Below are positions 34,135 through 43,632 of a stretch of 64,000 bases of DNA, one piece after another; the first letter of the stretch is position 1; every line of letters starts with the position of its first letter. The translations under genes were made by a program, and so were the position numbers. The notes under the pieces are model-generated. The model ran no database searches. It was given only the letters and a program-made list of their open reading frames with translations, and was not told the origin of the DNA. Source of the stretch: an uncultured Bacteroidota bacterium (GTDB taxonomy: Bacteria; Bacteroidota; Bacteroidia; Flavobacteriales; Flavobacteriaceae); contig CABYEA010000005.1 in NCBI GenBank assembly GCA_902517895.1, positions 35,842 through 99,841 on the forward strand, given 5' to 3'.

Positions 34135-34608
34135 ATGAGTAAAATTTCATATTATACTGCTGAAGGTCTAAAAAAATTAAAAGATGAATTAAATCATCTT
34201 AAAGATGTTGAAAGGCCAAAAGCATCAAACGCCATTGCGGAAGCAAGAGATAAAGGAGATTTGAGTGAAAATGCCGAATATGATGCTGCTAAAGAAGCTC
34301 AAGGAATGCTTGAAATGAGAATTTCAAAGTTGGAAGAAACTCTTTCAAATGCTAGAGTAATTGATGAATCCCAACTTGACAACTCTAAGGTTCTTGTTTT
34401 ATCCAAAGTAAAAATTAAGAATCAGTTAAACAACATGATTATGGATTACACAATTGTAGCTGACGGTGAAGCTGATTTATCAAAGGGTAAAATCTCTGTT
34501 AATTCTCCAATTGGTAAGGGATTACTTGGAAAAGCTGTTGGTGAAATTGCTCAGATAAATGTTCCCAGTGGAATCATTAATTTTGAAGTTTTAGAAATCA
34601 AAAGATAA
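34135..34608 (+). CDS. greA: Transcription elongation factor GreA
   Basis: This 157-residue factor rescues backtracked RNA polymerase by stimulating transcript cleavage. The N-terminal coiled coil carries the acidic tip (AEARDKGDLSENAEYDAAKE) and the C-terminal FKBP-like domain has the ISVNSPIGKGLLGKAVGE signature. Length is normal. The HIT gene starts on the next base after its stop. Confidence 0.97.
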   Translation: MSKISYYTAEGLKKLKDELNHLKDVERPKASNAIAEARDKGDLSENAEYDAAKEAQGMLEMRISKLEETLSNARVIDESQLDNSKVLVLSKVKIKNQLNNMIMDYTIVADGEADLSKGKISVNSPIGKGLLGKAVGEIAQINVPSGIINFEVLEIKR

Positions 34609-35007
34609 ATGCCTACAATATTTAGTAAAATTATCAATGGAGAAATACCTTGTTATAGGGTAGTAGAAAATGATGATTTTTTAGCTTTTTTAGATATAAG
34701 TCCTAATTCAATTGGTCATACATTATGTATTCCCAAAATTGAAGTTGATGATATTTTGGATTTAGATGAGGAAACATATAAAAATCTCATGTTATTTTCG
34801 CGCAAAGTAGCGAAATCAATCAAAAAAGTGATTAAATGCAAAAAGGTGGCGATGTCTGTAATTGGCCTAGAAGTTCCACACGTTCATGTTCATTTAATAC
34901 CAATAAATGAGATGAAAGATGCAAATTTTTCAGAAAAGATTGACATCACTAAATTAGATTTTACTGTAACGGCCAAATTGATATCTGATTCATTTAATGG
35001 CGTTTAA
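34609..35007 (+). CDS. HIT-family nucleotide hydrolase/binding protein
   Basis: The 132-residue protein has the start MPTIFSKIINGEIPCYRV, the FLDISPNSIGHTLCIPK loop and the histidine triad HVHVHLIP. HIT proteins hydrolyse nucleoside phosphoramidates or similar nucleotides. It is directly coupled to greA, an arrangement common in Bacteroidota. Its last 18 bases overlap the end of the convergent kinase gene. Confidence 0.94.
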   Translation: MPTIFSKIINGEIPCYRVVENDDFLAFLDISPNSIGHTLCIPKIEVDDILDLDEETYKNLMLFSRKVAKSIKKVIKCKKVAMSVIGLEVPHVHVHLIPINEMKDANFSEKIDITKLDFTVTAKLISDSFNGV

Positions 35008-36129
35008 TTTAATAAGCATTTTGGTTCCTTGACCAACAACTGAATCTATTAATTTAATTTCTCCTTTATGGTATTCTTCAATTATTCTTTTGGAGAGAGA
35101 TAAGCCTAGACCCCAACCTCTTTCCTTAGTTGTTACACCAGGGTTAAAAATCTTATTTTTTAATGATTGCTTTATCCCAATTCCATTATCAGAAATATAA
35201 ATTTTTAAGTATTCATTCTCTTCAATAAGACTTATATTTACCTTTCCAGTATCTTTTATCGAGTCAATACTATTTTTAATGATATTCTCTAAACTCCAGC
35301 TAAATAATTGATTATTTAAATAAACAATTATTTCTTCTTTCGGATATTCAAATTCTAATGAAATTTTATTACTCAATCTTGCCTTGAGATAACTAATGGT
35401 TTTGTCAATTTCATCACAAATATTTTCTTTGGTGAGCTTAGGTTTAGATCCAATTTTATTAAACCTTTCCGAAATAATGTTTAACCTTTCTAAATCCTTT
35501 TCAACCTCTTTTAGATATTTATCTTTATTTGATGAGGTTTTTAGTAGTTCAAGCCAACCCATAAGGGAAGTTAAAGGAGTTCCTATCTGATGGGCTGTCT
35601 CTTTTGCCATACCGGACCATAACATATTAATTTCTGCAATTTTTGAGCTTTTAAAGAATAGAAAGGCAAAAAAACCAAACAATGCAGCTATAAATAGTAA
35701 AGCTGAAGGATAAAATTTCAGTTTGTTGAGTAGGCCTGAATTACCATAGTATAATGTAGAAACATGTTCTCCAGAAAGTAATATTTTTATGGGTTCATTT
35801 TCTGAAGTAAATTTTTTTATCAAATTATTTATCTCAAGAGAATCCGACTTGTTTAGACCATTAATATTATTAATTTCAATTGTACCATTATTATCAACTT
35901 TTATCATCGGCGTGGTTTTATTTTTCTTTAGAATTTCAAGCGTCAAATTTGAGATTTCTCCTTCAATATCTACTAACTCAAGAGTTGCTAAAGACCATAG
36001 CTCCATTTTGTTTCTTTCTTCAATTTTGAAGTTGTTTACAAACACATAGGTATTCCATAAAATAACACCAACAATAAATGATGAGATTAAGATTATTAAC
36101 CAATTTTTATTAAAAATATTTTTTTTCAT
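34990..36129 (-). CDS. Membrane sensor histidine kinase
   Basis: The 379-residue kinase has a transmembrane helix at about 12-32, an external sensor region (33-140), a second helix (141-160) and a cytoplasmic HisKA domain with H180 in MAKETAHQIGTPLTSLMG. The H-box is the HQIGTP variant that is frequent in Bacteroidota. HATPase boxes are present: NIIKNSIDSI (N), ISDNGIGIKQ (G1), GWGLGLSLSKRII (G2). No response regulator is adjacent, so it is an orphan; the signal is unknown. Confidence 0.9.
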   Translation of the reverse strand: MKKNIFNKNWLIILISSFIVGVILWNTYVFVNNFKIEERNKMELWSLATLELVDIEGEISNLTLEILKKNKTTPMIKVDNNGTIEINNINGLNKSDSLEINNLIKKFTSENEPIKILLSGEHVSTLYYGNSGLLNKLKFYPSALLFIAALFGFFAFLFFKSSKIAEINMLWSGMAKETAHQIGTPLTSLMGWLELLKTSSNKDKYLKEVEKDLERLNIISERFNKIGSKPKLTKENICDEIDKTISYLKARLSNKISLEFEYPKEEIIVYLNNQLFSWSLENIIKNSIDSIKDTGKVNISLIEENEYLKIYISDNGIGIKQSLKNKIFNPGVTTKERGWGLGLSLSKRIIEEYHKGEIKLIDSVVGQGTKMLIKLNAIK

Positions 36130-36236
36130 TCAGATTTAAACTTACTGAAAATAAATAACAGGTTAGTTAATATATAAATTAAACTTCAATAATTCTTAAT
36201 TATTATCTATCTTCATATTTGCTATTAAAAAAATTT

Positions 36237-36617
36237 ATGGAAGTACAAGGTTTAATTAAAGTTATTGGAGAAATTCAGGAAATTAGTGCAACTTTTAAGA
36301 AAAGGGAATTAGTTTTAACAACCGATGAGCAATATCCTCAAACATTGTCAATAGAATTTGTCCAGGATAAAACAGATCTTTTAAACAGTTTTGACATTGG
36401 TCAAAATGTTAAAGTTAATATTAACTTAAGGGGAAGGGAGTGGGAGAATCCACAAACAAAAGAGATAAAATATTTTAATTCCATTCAGGGTTGGAGAATT
36501 GAATTAAATGAAAATAAATCAGATATAAATGAAGATTTACCTCCACTTGATAATTTAAGTCCATTTGAACCTGCATCCGAAACAAATGATGAGGACTTAG
36601 ACGATCTTCCGTTCTAA
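36237..36617 (+). CDS. DUF3127 protein with SSB-like acidic tail
   Basis: This 126-residue protein starts MEVQGLIKVIGEIQEISATF; I chose 36237 over the earlier 36219 start on family grounds. The core (KKRELVLTTDEQYPQTLSIE, VNINLRGREWENPQTKE, YFNSIQGWRIE) is the DUF3127 beta-barrel, plausibly OB-like. The end DEDLDDLPF closely matches the SSB C-terminal tip. In this family it suggests a nucleic-acid-binding or SSB-mimic role. A PPK2 gene follows 4 bases later and is probably co-transcribed. Confidence 0.88.
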   Translation: MEVQGLIKVIGEIQEISATFKKRELVLTTDEQYPQTLSIEFVQDKTDLLNSFDIGQNVKVNINLRGREWENPQTKEIKYFNSIQGWRIELNENKSDINEDLPPLDNLSPFEPASETNDEDLDDLPF

Positions 36618-36621
36618 AACT

Positions 36622-38241
36622 ATGTTGTCAATTGATGAATTAAATAAGCATAACGAAAGAGAAATTTTTCTGTCAATATTAAAGGAAAAGTTATCCAAGA
36701 AACGCTATGAAAAAATTATTCAAAAAAGCGATTACAATAGAAAAATCATCGAATTACAAATTGATTTAGTCAACCTTCAAAATTGGATCAGTAAAAACAA
36801 TAAAAGAGTATGCATAATTTTTGAAGGCAGAGACGCTGCTGGAAAAGGTGGTGCAATCAAAAGGTTTGTAGAACACTTAAACCCAAGAAATTCACGAGTT
36901 GTTGCTTTAGCTGAACCAACACAAGTTGAAAAAGGCCAATGGTATTTTCAAAGATACTTAAAACAAATTCCAAATCCAGGTGAAATTGTATTCTATGATA
37001 GAAGCTGGTATAATAGGGCTATCGTTGAGCCCGTAATGGGCTTTTGCGAAAAAATTGATTACGAGTTATTTATAAATCAGGTCAATGATTTTGAAAAAAT
37101 GTTGATTGATGATGGTGTAATACTAATCAAGCTGTGGTTTTCCATAACTAAAGATGAACAAAAATTAAGATTTGTAAATCGGTTATCTAATCCTCTGAAA
37201 ACTTGGAAATTCAGCGAAGTTGATATGGAAGGTCAGAAGAGATGGGATGTATATACCCAGTATAAAGAAAAAATGTTTTTGAAAACAAATTCAGAACATG
37301 CTCCTTGGAAAATTATTGACAGTAATAATAAATTAGACGCAAGGATAAATTCAATAAGGTATGTGCTTTCTAAATTTAAAAACTTTAAAAAAACTTTACA
37401 TTCAACAGAAAGGCCAAAAAATATTAAAAAAGATAAACAGGTTAATTTTTCAAAAAAAGATTTAAAATTTTTAAATAAAAATAAAGGACTTATTGATTTA
37501 CTTTCAAGAGATAATGCATCTCTTTCTAAGACTCTTAGGTATGTAAAATTTGAAAGGGATCTAAAAAAGCTTCAAACAGAAATGATCAAGCTCCAAAATT
37601 GGGTTTCAGAAAAAAATAAAAAAATTATCATTTTATTTGAAGGAAGAGATTCAGCGGGTAAAGGTGGAGCCATCAGAAGGACGATACAAAACTTAAATCC
37701 AAGGAAACTTAAAGTAGTAGCACTTCCAAAACCTTCAATGACAGAAGAAGAGCAGTGGTACTTCCAAAGGTATGTTGAGCACTTACCAAAAAATGGTGAG
37801 ATTGTTTTTTTTGACAGATCATGGTATAATAGGGCAGTTGTTGAGCCTGTTAATGATTTCTGTTCAAAAGAACAATATGAAAATTTTATTAGACACGTAA
37901 ATGATTTTGAAAAAATGATAATAGATGATAATATTATTTTACTGAAATTTTATTTTTCGATTTCAAAAGAAACCCAAAAAAAGAGATTTAAAGAAATAAA
38001 AAATAGTTCGTTAAAGAAATGGAAATTTACAGAGGTTGATAGTAAAGCTCAATCTTTGTGGGATGAATACACCAAATTCAAAGACAAAATGTTCAAAAAA
38101 ACTAATACTAAACTAGCTCCATGGCATATTATACTTGCAGATAGAAAAATAGACGCTCGTATAAGTGCAATTAATTTGATTTTGAACAATATTCCCTATG
38201 ACAAATCAACCGATATTCACTCCAAAGAAATTAAATTTTAA
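36622..38241 (+). CDS. ppk2: Tandem two-domain polyphosphate kinase 2 (PPK2)
   Basis: The 539-residue protein has two complete PPK2 domains (about 1-265 and 270-539), related by internal duplication. Each has a Walker A (GRDAAGKGG at Gly69; GRDSAGKGG at Gly341), the FQRYL/FQRYV segment, and the Walker B/lid DRSWYNRA. PPK2 enzymes use polyphosphate to phosphorylate NMP or NDP (or the reverse) in the cytoplasm. Two-domain class II enzymes are polyphosphate:AMP phosphotransferases; here both halves look class I-like and intact, so the exact reaction is open. The ATG at 36622 is four bases after the DUF3127 stop. Confidence 0.92.
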   Translation: MLSIDELNKHNEREIFLSILKEKLSKKRYEKIIQKSDYNRKIIELQIDLVNLQNWISKNNKRVCIIFEGRDAAGKGGAIKRFVEHLNPRNSRVVALAEPTQVEKGQWYFQRYLKQIPNPGEIVFYDRSWYNRAIVEPVMGFCEKIDYELFINQVNDFEKMLIDDGVILIKLWFSITKDEQKLRFVNRLSNPLKTWKFSEVDMEGQKRWDVYTQYKEKMFLKTNSEHAPWKIIDSNNKLDARINSIRYVLSKFKNFKKTLHSTERPKNIKKDKQVNFSKKDLKFLNKNKGLIDLLSRDNASLSKTLRYVKFERDLKKLQTEMIKLQNWVSEKNKKIIILFEGRDSAGKGGAIRRTIQNLNPRKLKVVALPKPSMTEEEQWYFQRYVEHLPKNGEIVFFDRSWYNRAVVEPVNDFCSKEQYENFIRHVNDFEKMIIDDNIILLKFYFSISKETQKKRFKEIKNSSLKKWKFTEVDSKAQSLWDEYTKFKDKMFKKTNTKLAPWHIILADRKIDARISAINLILNNIPYDKSTDIHSKEIKF

Positions 38242-38243
38242 AA

Positions 38244-38924
38244 TCAAATATTTCTTATGAATTCCATTAATTTCAGTGAATTATCTACTGAATAATCACC
38301 AATGAATGTCCTTCTTAATTCTGAAAGATGAGCTCCTGAGTTTAATTCTTTACCAAAATCATGAGCGAGTGATCTTATGTATGTTCCTTTGCTACAAGTA
38401 ACTGAAAACTCAACTTCGGGAAAATTTATAGATTTAATTAAAAAATCATGAATTATTATTTCTCTTTTTTCAACTTCAACTTTTACTCCTTTTCTAGCAA
38501 GCTTATATAGTCTGACCCCGTCTTTTTTAACAGCTGAAAAAACTGGTGGTTTTTGATCAATTTTTCCGACAAATTTTTTTGCTGTCTCAATTATTAAATT
38601 TTCGGATATATGATCACTAGGATAGTTCATATTAGGTTTGGTTTCCAAGTCATATGAAGGGGTAGTCGATCCAATAGTAATTTTTCCATTGTATGTTTTA
38701 TTTAGCCCTGAAAACTCATCAATTCTTTTAGTCATTTTGCCTGTGCAAATTATTAATAGTCCTGTTGCAAGAGGATCTAATGTGCCAGCATGTCCAACTT
38801 TGATTTTTTTAATATTTAACTTCTTTTTAATAGAATTTCTAAGCTTACTTACTACATCAAATGATGTCCAATTTAATTCTTTATCAATAAGAATCATTTC
38901 TCCCCTCTGAAAATCTGAGCTCAT
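38244..38924 (-). CDS. truB: tRNA pseudouridine(55) synthase
   Basis: The 226-residue enzyme makes pseudouridine at T-loop position 55. It has LNWTSFDVVSKLR, the KVGHAGTLDPLATGLLIICTGKMTKR signature with the catalytic Asp, the KTYNGKITIG thumb contact, KPPVFSAVKKDGVRLYKLAR and CSKGTYIRSLAHDFG. A C-terminal PUA domain is not present, as in many Bacteroidota. It is the last gene of ftsX-DUF3098-uppP-truB, starting four bases after the uppP stop. Confidence 0.96.
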   Translation of the reverse strand: MSSDFQRGEMILIDKELNWTSFDVVSKLRNSIKKKLNIKKIKVGHAGTLDPLATGLLIICTGKMTKRIDEFSGLNKTYNGKITIGSTTPSYDLETKPNMNYPSDHISENLIIETAKKFVGKIDQKPPVFSAVKKDGVRLYKLARKGVKVEVEKREIIIHDFLIKSINFPEVEFSVTCSKGTYIRSLAHDFGKELNSGAHLSELRRTFIGDYSVDNSLKLMEFIRNI

Positions 38925-38928
38925 AGAT

Positions 38929-39714
38929 TTAAAAAATAAGTATTGACAATAAACCTAAAATAAAACAATAAAAACTAAAATAAATCAGGTTGTTATTTGC
39001 AACAACTTTTATCATAAGTTTACAAGCCAAAATTCCCGTTATAAATGAAGAAGTAAAACCAATCATTAAAATTCCAAATTCAATTTCATTGTTAAACATA
39101 TTCCCAGATAATACATCTTTTAGGATTGCTCCGAATATTACGGGTATAACTATTAAAAAAGAAAATTTTGCTGCCTCACTTTTATTATTCCCTAAAAAAA
39201 TTGATGTACATATTGTTACTCCAGATCTAGAAATACCAGGAATAACGGCAAGTGCTTGTGATAAACCTATAATAAATGCATGTTTATTACTTATTTTAAA
39301 TTTTTTTTCTTTTGTAATTTTTGTAAGAAAAAGTAATACACCTGTAATGATCAACATTACACCAACCAATCTCATGTTTCCTGAAAAAAGAAATTCTATT
39401 TTGTCACTCAGTAAAAAACCAACTATTCCAGCCGGCATTATAGCAATCAAAATTTTTATTATATATAGTTTGCTGTTTTTATCCTCTTTGCTTAACACAC
39501 CAAAAAATAAAGATGTAATATCCTCTCTAAATACAATAATGGTACTTAGCGCTGTTGCAAAATGTAAAACGGAAGTCATGAGTAGGTTATCCGAAGGTAA
39601 TTGATCTGTTTCAAGTAATGTTCTTGCAATTTCTAAGTGACCGCTTGAAGAAACAGGTAAAAACTCAGTTAACCCTTGAATAATACCAAGAATGACAGCA
39701 TCAATTTCATTCAT
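38929..39714 (-). CDS. uppP: Undecaprenyl-diphosphate phosphatase
   Basis: The 261-residue membrane phosphatase recycles the lipid carrier for cell-wall synthesis. Its active-site motifs are visible: QGLTEFLPVSSSGHLEIA and PGISRSGVTIC, with about eight membrane helices. Length matches the BacA/UppP family. It lies two bases after the DUF3098 gene. Confidence 0.96.
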   Translation of the reverse strand: MNEIDAVILGIIQGLTEFLPVSSSGHLEIARTLLETDQLPSDNLLMTSVLHFATALSTIIVFREDITSLFFGVLSKEDKNSKLYIIKILIAIMPAGIVGFLLSDKIEFLFSGNMRLVGVMLIITGVLLFLTKITKEKKFKISNKHAFIIGLSQALAVIPGISRSGVTICTSIFLGNNKSEAAKFSFLIVIPVIFGAILKDVLSGNMFNNEIEFGILMIGFTSSFITGILACKLMIKVVANNNLIYFSFYCFILGLLSILIF

Positions 39715-39716
39715 TG

Positions 39717-39947
39717 TTATTTTTTTGGAGATTTAAGAATAGCATATACTTGAATCCCAAAACCAATTAATATCAGCGCAGGGGCAACTCGGATTCTTCT
39801 AAAGCTGTAAATTTCATCAGAGAATACATTAGGATTATCACTTCCTCCACCGTACATTAAAATAAAACCAATAACTATAAAAAAAATGCCAATTATAACA
39901 TATTTATAATTTGTTTTATCAAATAAAAATTCTTTTTTCTTTTTCAT
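39717..39947 (-). CDS. DUF3098 small membrane protein
   Basis: The 76-residue protein has two membrane helices (about 14-32 and 55-72) and the family start KKEFLFDKTNYKYVIIGIFF with FIVIGFILMYGGGSDNP. It is a Bacteroidota-specific gene of unknown function, always near ftsX and uppP, so a link to cell-wall or division assembly is inferred. Confidence 0.9.
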   Translation of the reverse strand: MKKKKEFLFDKTNYKYVIIGIFFIVIGFILMYGGGSDNPNVFSDEIYSFRRIRVAPALILIGFGIQVYAILKSPKK

Positions 39948-39949
39948 GA

Positions 39950-40813
39950 TTAAACATCCAAATTATCGGCCTTTATTTTTAAAATATTTTGTGTTGCTAA
40001 GAACGTACTAATATAGCTAATAATTAAACCAAGACTAATGATTATTATAAATAACATTAGTAATGATTGTAATTTAATATTTTCAACAAAAGAAATATTT
40101 GAATCAATATAGTATAACAATAAAATTAGCATGCATATTGATATAAATGATGAAATTATACTCAAAAAAATATTAGTTAGTATAAATGGCCTTCTTATAA
40201 AACTTTTAGTTGCCCCGACAAGTTGCATCGTTTTTATCAGTTGTCTATTAGAATAGATTGAAAGCCTTATTGAACTATTAATTACCAAAAATGTAATTAT
40301 CGATAATATCATAATTGAAGGCATAAGCCATAATGATACCCTTCTAATATTATTATTAATTGAATTAATTAAATTTTTATCATAGGTGATTTCATCAACA
40401 TATTTCTTATTACTAATTATAGCAGAAATACTATCTAATGAAGAGGCTTCAACAAATTCACTTTTAAGATTAATATCGATGGAATTAACAAGTGGATTAA
40501 ACCCTAGTTCCTGAATGAAATCTTGTCCGTATTCATCTTTCATAATCAATAAAGCATCATCTTTGGAAATGTATTTCAATTTTTGAATATAACTACTCAT
40601 CAAAAGTTCATTTTGTAGTTGAATTATCTCTATTTTTTTAGCATTTTCCGTAAAGAAAATTGAAACCGAAAAATCTTCTTTGAATGAGTTTGCGATTGAA
40701 TTAGAGCTGATGAAGAAAACACCAAAAAAACCAAACAAGAATAGTACTATAGACATTATAATTGTAATTGAAACATAAGACGTAAAAAGTCTTCTGTTTT
40801 TGATGTTTCTCAT
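39950..40813 (-). CDS. ftsX: Cell-division ABC-type permease FtsX
   Basis: The 287-residue protein has four membrane helices, a large extracellular loop (about 45-165) and a C-terminal permease domain with LMQLVGATKSFIRRPFIL (here LIKTMQLVGATKSFI). In the family FtsX pairs with FtsE and signals to peptidoglycan hydrolases at the septum. ftsE is not next to it, as is common in Bacteroidota. It is the first gene of the block and diverges from leuS. Confidence 0.92.
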   Translation of the reverse strand: MRNIKNRRLFTSYVSITIIMSIVLFLFGFFGVFFISSNSIANSFKEDFSVSIFFTENAKKIEIIQLQNELLMSSYIQKLKYISKDDALLIMKDEYGQDFIQELGFNPLVNSIDINLKSEFVEASSLDSISAIISNKKYVDEITYDKNLINSINNNIRRVSLWLMPSIMILSIITFLVINSSIRLSIYSNRQLIKTMQLVGATKSFIRRPFILTNIFLSIISSFISICMLILLLYYIDSNISFVENIKLQSLLMLFIIIISLGLIISYISTFLATQNILKIKADNLDV

Positions 40814-40931
40814 AAAATTGAAAATTTATTAATGATTTGTACATAAAAGTAATGAAGAAATCAATAATTAAAAAGATTTTCTATTGTTAGTAGAAAATGT
40901 AAATTTGTTTTCTTGGGTCAATATAAATAAG

Positions 40932-43616
40932 ATGAAATACAATTTTAGAAGTATAGAAGAAAAATGGCAAAAATATTGGCATGAAAAAAAGATTTATAAA
41001 GCAAACAATAAATCTGATTTACCAAAATATTATGTTCTTGACATGTTTCCATATCCGTCCGGATCGGGATTACACGTTGGACATCCTCTAGGATATATTG
41101 CATCTGACATAATTTCAAGATACAAAAGAACAAAGGGTTTTAATGTTTTACACCCAATGGGTTTTGATTCATTTGGGTTACCTGCTGAGCAATATGCAAT
41201 AAAAACAGGTCAACATCCCAAAATTACAACCGAAAATAATATTACAAGGTTTAAAGAACAATTAAATAGACTGGGTTTATCTTATGATTGGAGTAGAGAA
41301 ATAAAGACAAGTCACAGTAGCTATTATAGGTGGACTCAATGGATTTTTTTAAAACTCTACAATTCCTATTTTGATAAAGAAAAAAATAAAGCAGTTAATA
41401 TTTCTGAATTAAATATTCCTGAAACTTTAAGCGAGCTAGAAAAAATCAGATTTATAGATAATAAACGATTAGCATATATCGACACTATTGATGTTAATTG
41501 GTGTGAAGAATTAGGAACAGTGCTTGCAAATGAGGAGGTAATAGGGGGGTTAAGTGAAAGGGGTGGATATCCTGTTATTCGCCGACCAATGAAACAATGG
41601 GTTATGAGGATAACTGATTATGCTGACAGGCTACTTGATGATTTAGATGCTTTAGATTGGCCTGAATCTATCAAAACATCTCAAAGAAATTGGATAGGTA
41701 GATCTTCCGGTGCCCAAATAAGTTTTAAAGTTGAAGGAAATAATGAAATTGAAGTATTCACTACACGACCAGATACTATTTTTGGTGCCACATATTTGGT
41801 ACTTGCACCAGAGCACCCAATTGTCGACTCAATTGTAACAGAAGATCAAAAAAAAGCAATAAACGAATACAAAGAAACTGCTTTGTCAAAAAGTGATCTT
41901 GAAAGGCAGGAGAATCAAAAAAATAAAACAGGCGTATTCACTGGGTCATATGCGATTAACCCTATATCAAATAGTAAAATACCAATATGGGTTTCTGATT
42001 ATGTTTTATATGGCTATGGAACTGGAGCAATAATGGCAGTACCAGCTCATGACGAAAGAGATTTTGAGTTTGCAAAAAAGTTCAATCTTGAAATATTAAA
42101 AGTTATAAAAAGTGATGAGGAATTTTACTCTGGATCTGGTGAGGTTATTAACTCAGGTGAATTTAACGGTATAAATAGTATCAACTTCAAAGATGTAGTT
42201 TCAGAGATTTTAGAAAAAAATGGACAAGGAAAAAAGACTATAAACTATAAGCTAAGAGATTGGATATTTACAAGACAAAGATATTGGGGTGAGCCAATCC
42301 CAATTTTACATTCTGAAGCTGGTACGAAAGCAGTTGACGAAAAAGATTTACCTATTGAGTTACCTGAGGTTGATTCATATCTTCCAACAGATGATGGTAT
42401 GTCTCCTTTGGCTAGGAATATTGAATGGAAATCTGTCTCAATTGCCGGTAGTAAATATTTAAGAGAAACCAATACAATGCCTCAATGGGCGGGGTCATGT
42501 TGGTATTATTTAAGATTTTTGGATCCAAACAACAAATCAGAGTTTGCTTCAGAAGATAGTATAAAATATTGGATGCCAGTTGATTTATATATTGGTGGGG
42601 CAGAGCACGCGGTTTTACATTTATTATATTCTAGATTTTGGCATAAGGTTTTATATGATTTAGGCTATGTTAATACAAAAGAGCCATTTAAGAAGCTGGT
42701 TAATCAAGGAATGATTCTAGGAAATAGCGCATATATTTTTAGAAAAACTAATCAAACCGGATATGTTTCATCTGAATTGGAAAATAAATATAGAACTCAA
42801 AAAATTTTAGTTGATATTAAATATGTTAACGAAAAAAATGAATTAGATGTAGATTTATTAAAAAAAGAAAATCCTGAATTTAAAGAAGGAGTTTTTGAGT
42901 TTGATAAAGTTTTTAAAGTTCACAGAGAAGTTGAAAAAATGTCAAAATCGAAATACAATGTTGTTAATCCTGACGAAATATGTGAAAAATTTGGAACTGA
43001 TACTCTAAGAATGTATGAAATGTTTCTTGGCCCCCTTGAACAATCCAAGCCTTGGAATACTGCAGGAATTTCTGGCGTTCACAACTTCCTAAAAAAGTTT
43101 TGGAAACTTTTTTTTAACTCCGATGAACTAAGAATAGATAATTCAAAACCAAGCGAAGATTCTTTAAAAATTCTACATAGATGTATTAAGAAAGTTTCTT
43201 CTGATATAGAGTCTTTCTCTTTTAACACTGCAGTTTCGACATTAATGATTACTGTAAATGAATTGATATTACAGGATTGTAAAAGTAAAGATGTTTTAGA
43301 GCCATTATTAATAGTATTATCACCTTTTGCTCCCCACATTTGTGAAGAAATTTGGGAGCAAATTGGTAATACAGAATCTATAACTTTTTCAAGCTTTCCA
43401 GAGTATATAGAATCATACCTAAAAGATAATACTAAAATTTACCCTGTTTCAATAAACGGTAAATTGAAATATAAAATTGAATTATCTGCTGATTTAACAA
43501 AAGAAGAAATAGAAAAAGTTATTTTATCCGATGATAATTTTATAAAAAAATTAGAGGGAAATCAACCAAAGAGAATCATAGTGATTCCTGGAAAAATTAT
43601 AAACTTTGTTGTCTAA
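40932..43616 (+). CDS. leuS: Leucine--tRNA ligase
   Basis: This class I synthetase has 894 residues from the ATG at 40932 (MKYNFRSIEEKWQKYW), the family start; the earlier 40884 start has no support. It shows the HIGH-type PSGSGLHVGHPLGY, the CP1 editing domain (TRPDTIFGATYLVLAPEHP, with the TGAIMAVPAHDERD catalytic Asp), VLHLLYSRFWHKVLYDLG, MSKSKYN and a C-terminal anticodon domain. It charges tRNA-Leu in the cytoplasm and is transcribed alone. Confidence 0.97.
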   Translation: MKYNFRSIEEKWQKYWHEKKIYKANNKSDLPKYYVLDMFPYPSGSGLHVGHPLGYIASDIISRYKRTKGFNVLHPMGFDSFGLPAEQYAIKTGQHPKITTENNITRFKEQLNRLGLSYDWSREIKTSHSSYYRWTQWIFLKLYNSYFDKEKNKAVNISELNIPETLSELEKIRFIDNKRLAYIDTIDVNWCEELGTVLANEEVIGGLSERGGYPVIRRPMKQWVMRITDYADRLLDDLDALDWPESIKTSQRNWIGRSSGAQISFKVEGNNEIEVFTTRPDTIFGATYLVLAPEHPIVDSIVTEDQKKAINEYKETALSKSDLERQENQKNKTGVFTGSYAINPISNSKIPIWVSDYVLYGYGTGAIMAVPAHDERDFEFAKKFNLEILKVIKSDEEFYSGSGEVINSGEFNGINSINFKDVVSEILEKNGQGKKTINYKLRDWIFTRQRYWGEPIPILHSEAGTKAVDEKDLPIELPEVDSYLPTDDGMSPLARNIEWKSVSIAGSKYLRETNTMPQWAGSCWYYLRFLDPNNKSEFASEDSIKYWMPVDLYIGGAEHAVLHLLYSRFWHKVLYDLGYVNTKEPFKKLVNQGMILGNSAYIFRKTNQTGYVSSELENKYRTQKILVDIKYVNEKNELDVDLLKKENPEFKEGVFEFDKVFKVHREVEKMSKSKYNVVNPDEICEKFGTDTLRMYEMFLGPLEQSKPWNTAGISGVHNFLKKFWKLFFNSDELRIDNSKPSEDSLKILHRCIKKVSSDIESFSFNTAVSTLMITVNELILQDCKSKDVLEPLLIVLSPFAPHICEEIWEQIGNTESITFSSFPEYIESYLKDNTKIYPVSINGKLKYKIELSADLTKEEIEKVILSDDNFIKKLEGNQPKRIIVIPGKIINFVV

Positions 43617-43632
43617 ATATTTTTCTATTGGT

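Noticed and set aside
36622-38241. A duplicated PPK2 region as an assembly artefact
   Set aside because: The two halves are diverged throughout at the DNA level and are joined in one frame with a plausible linker.
38990-39604. A long open frame (204 codons) on the plus strand antisense to uppP
   Set aside because: The uppP frame has full family motifs on the minus strand. The antisense frame lacks recognisable domains and arises from the codon bias of an AT-rich membrane gene.
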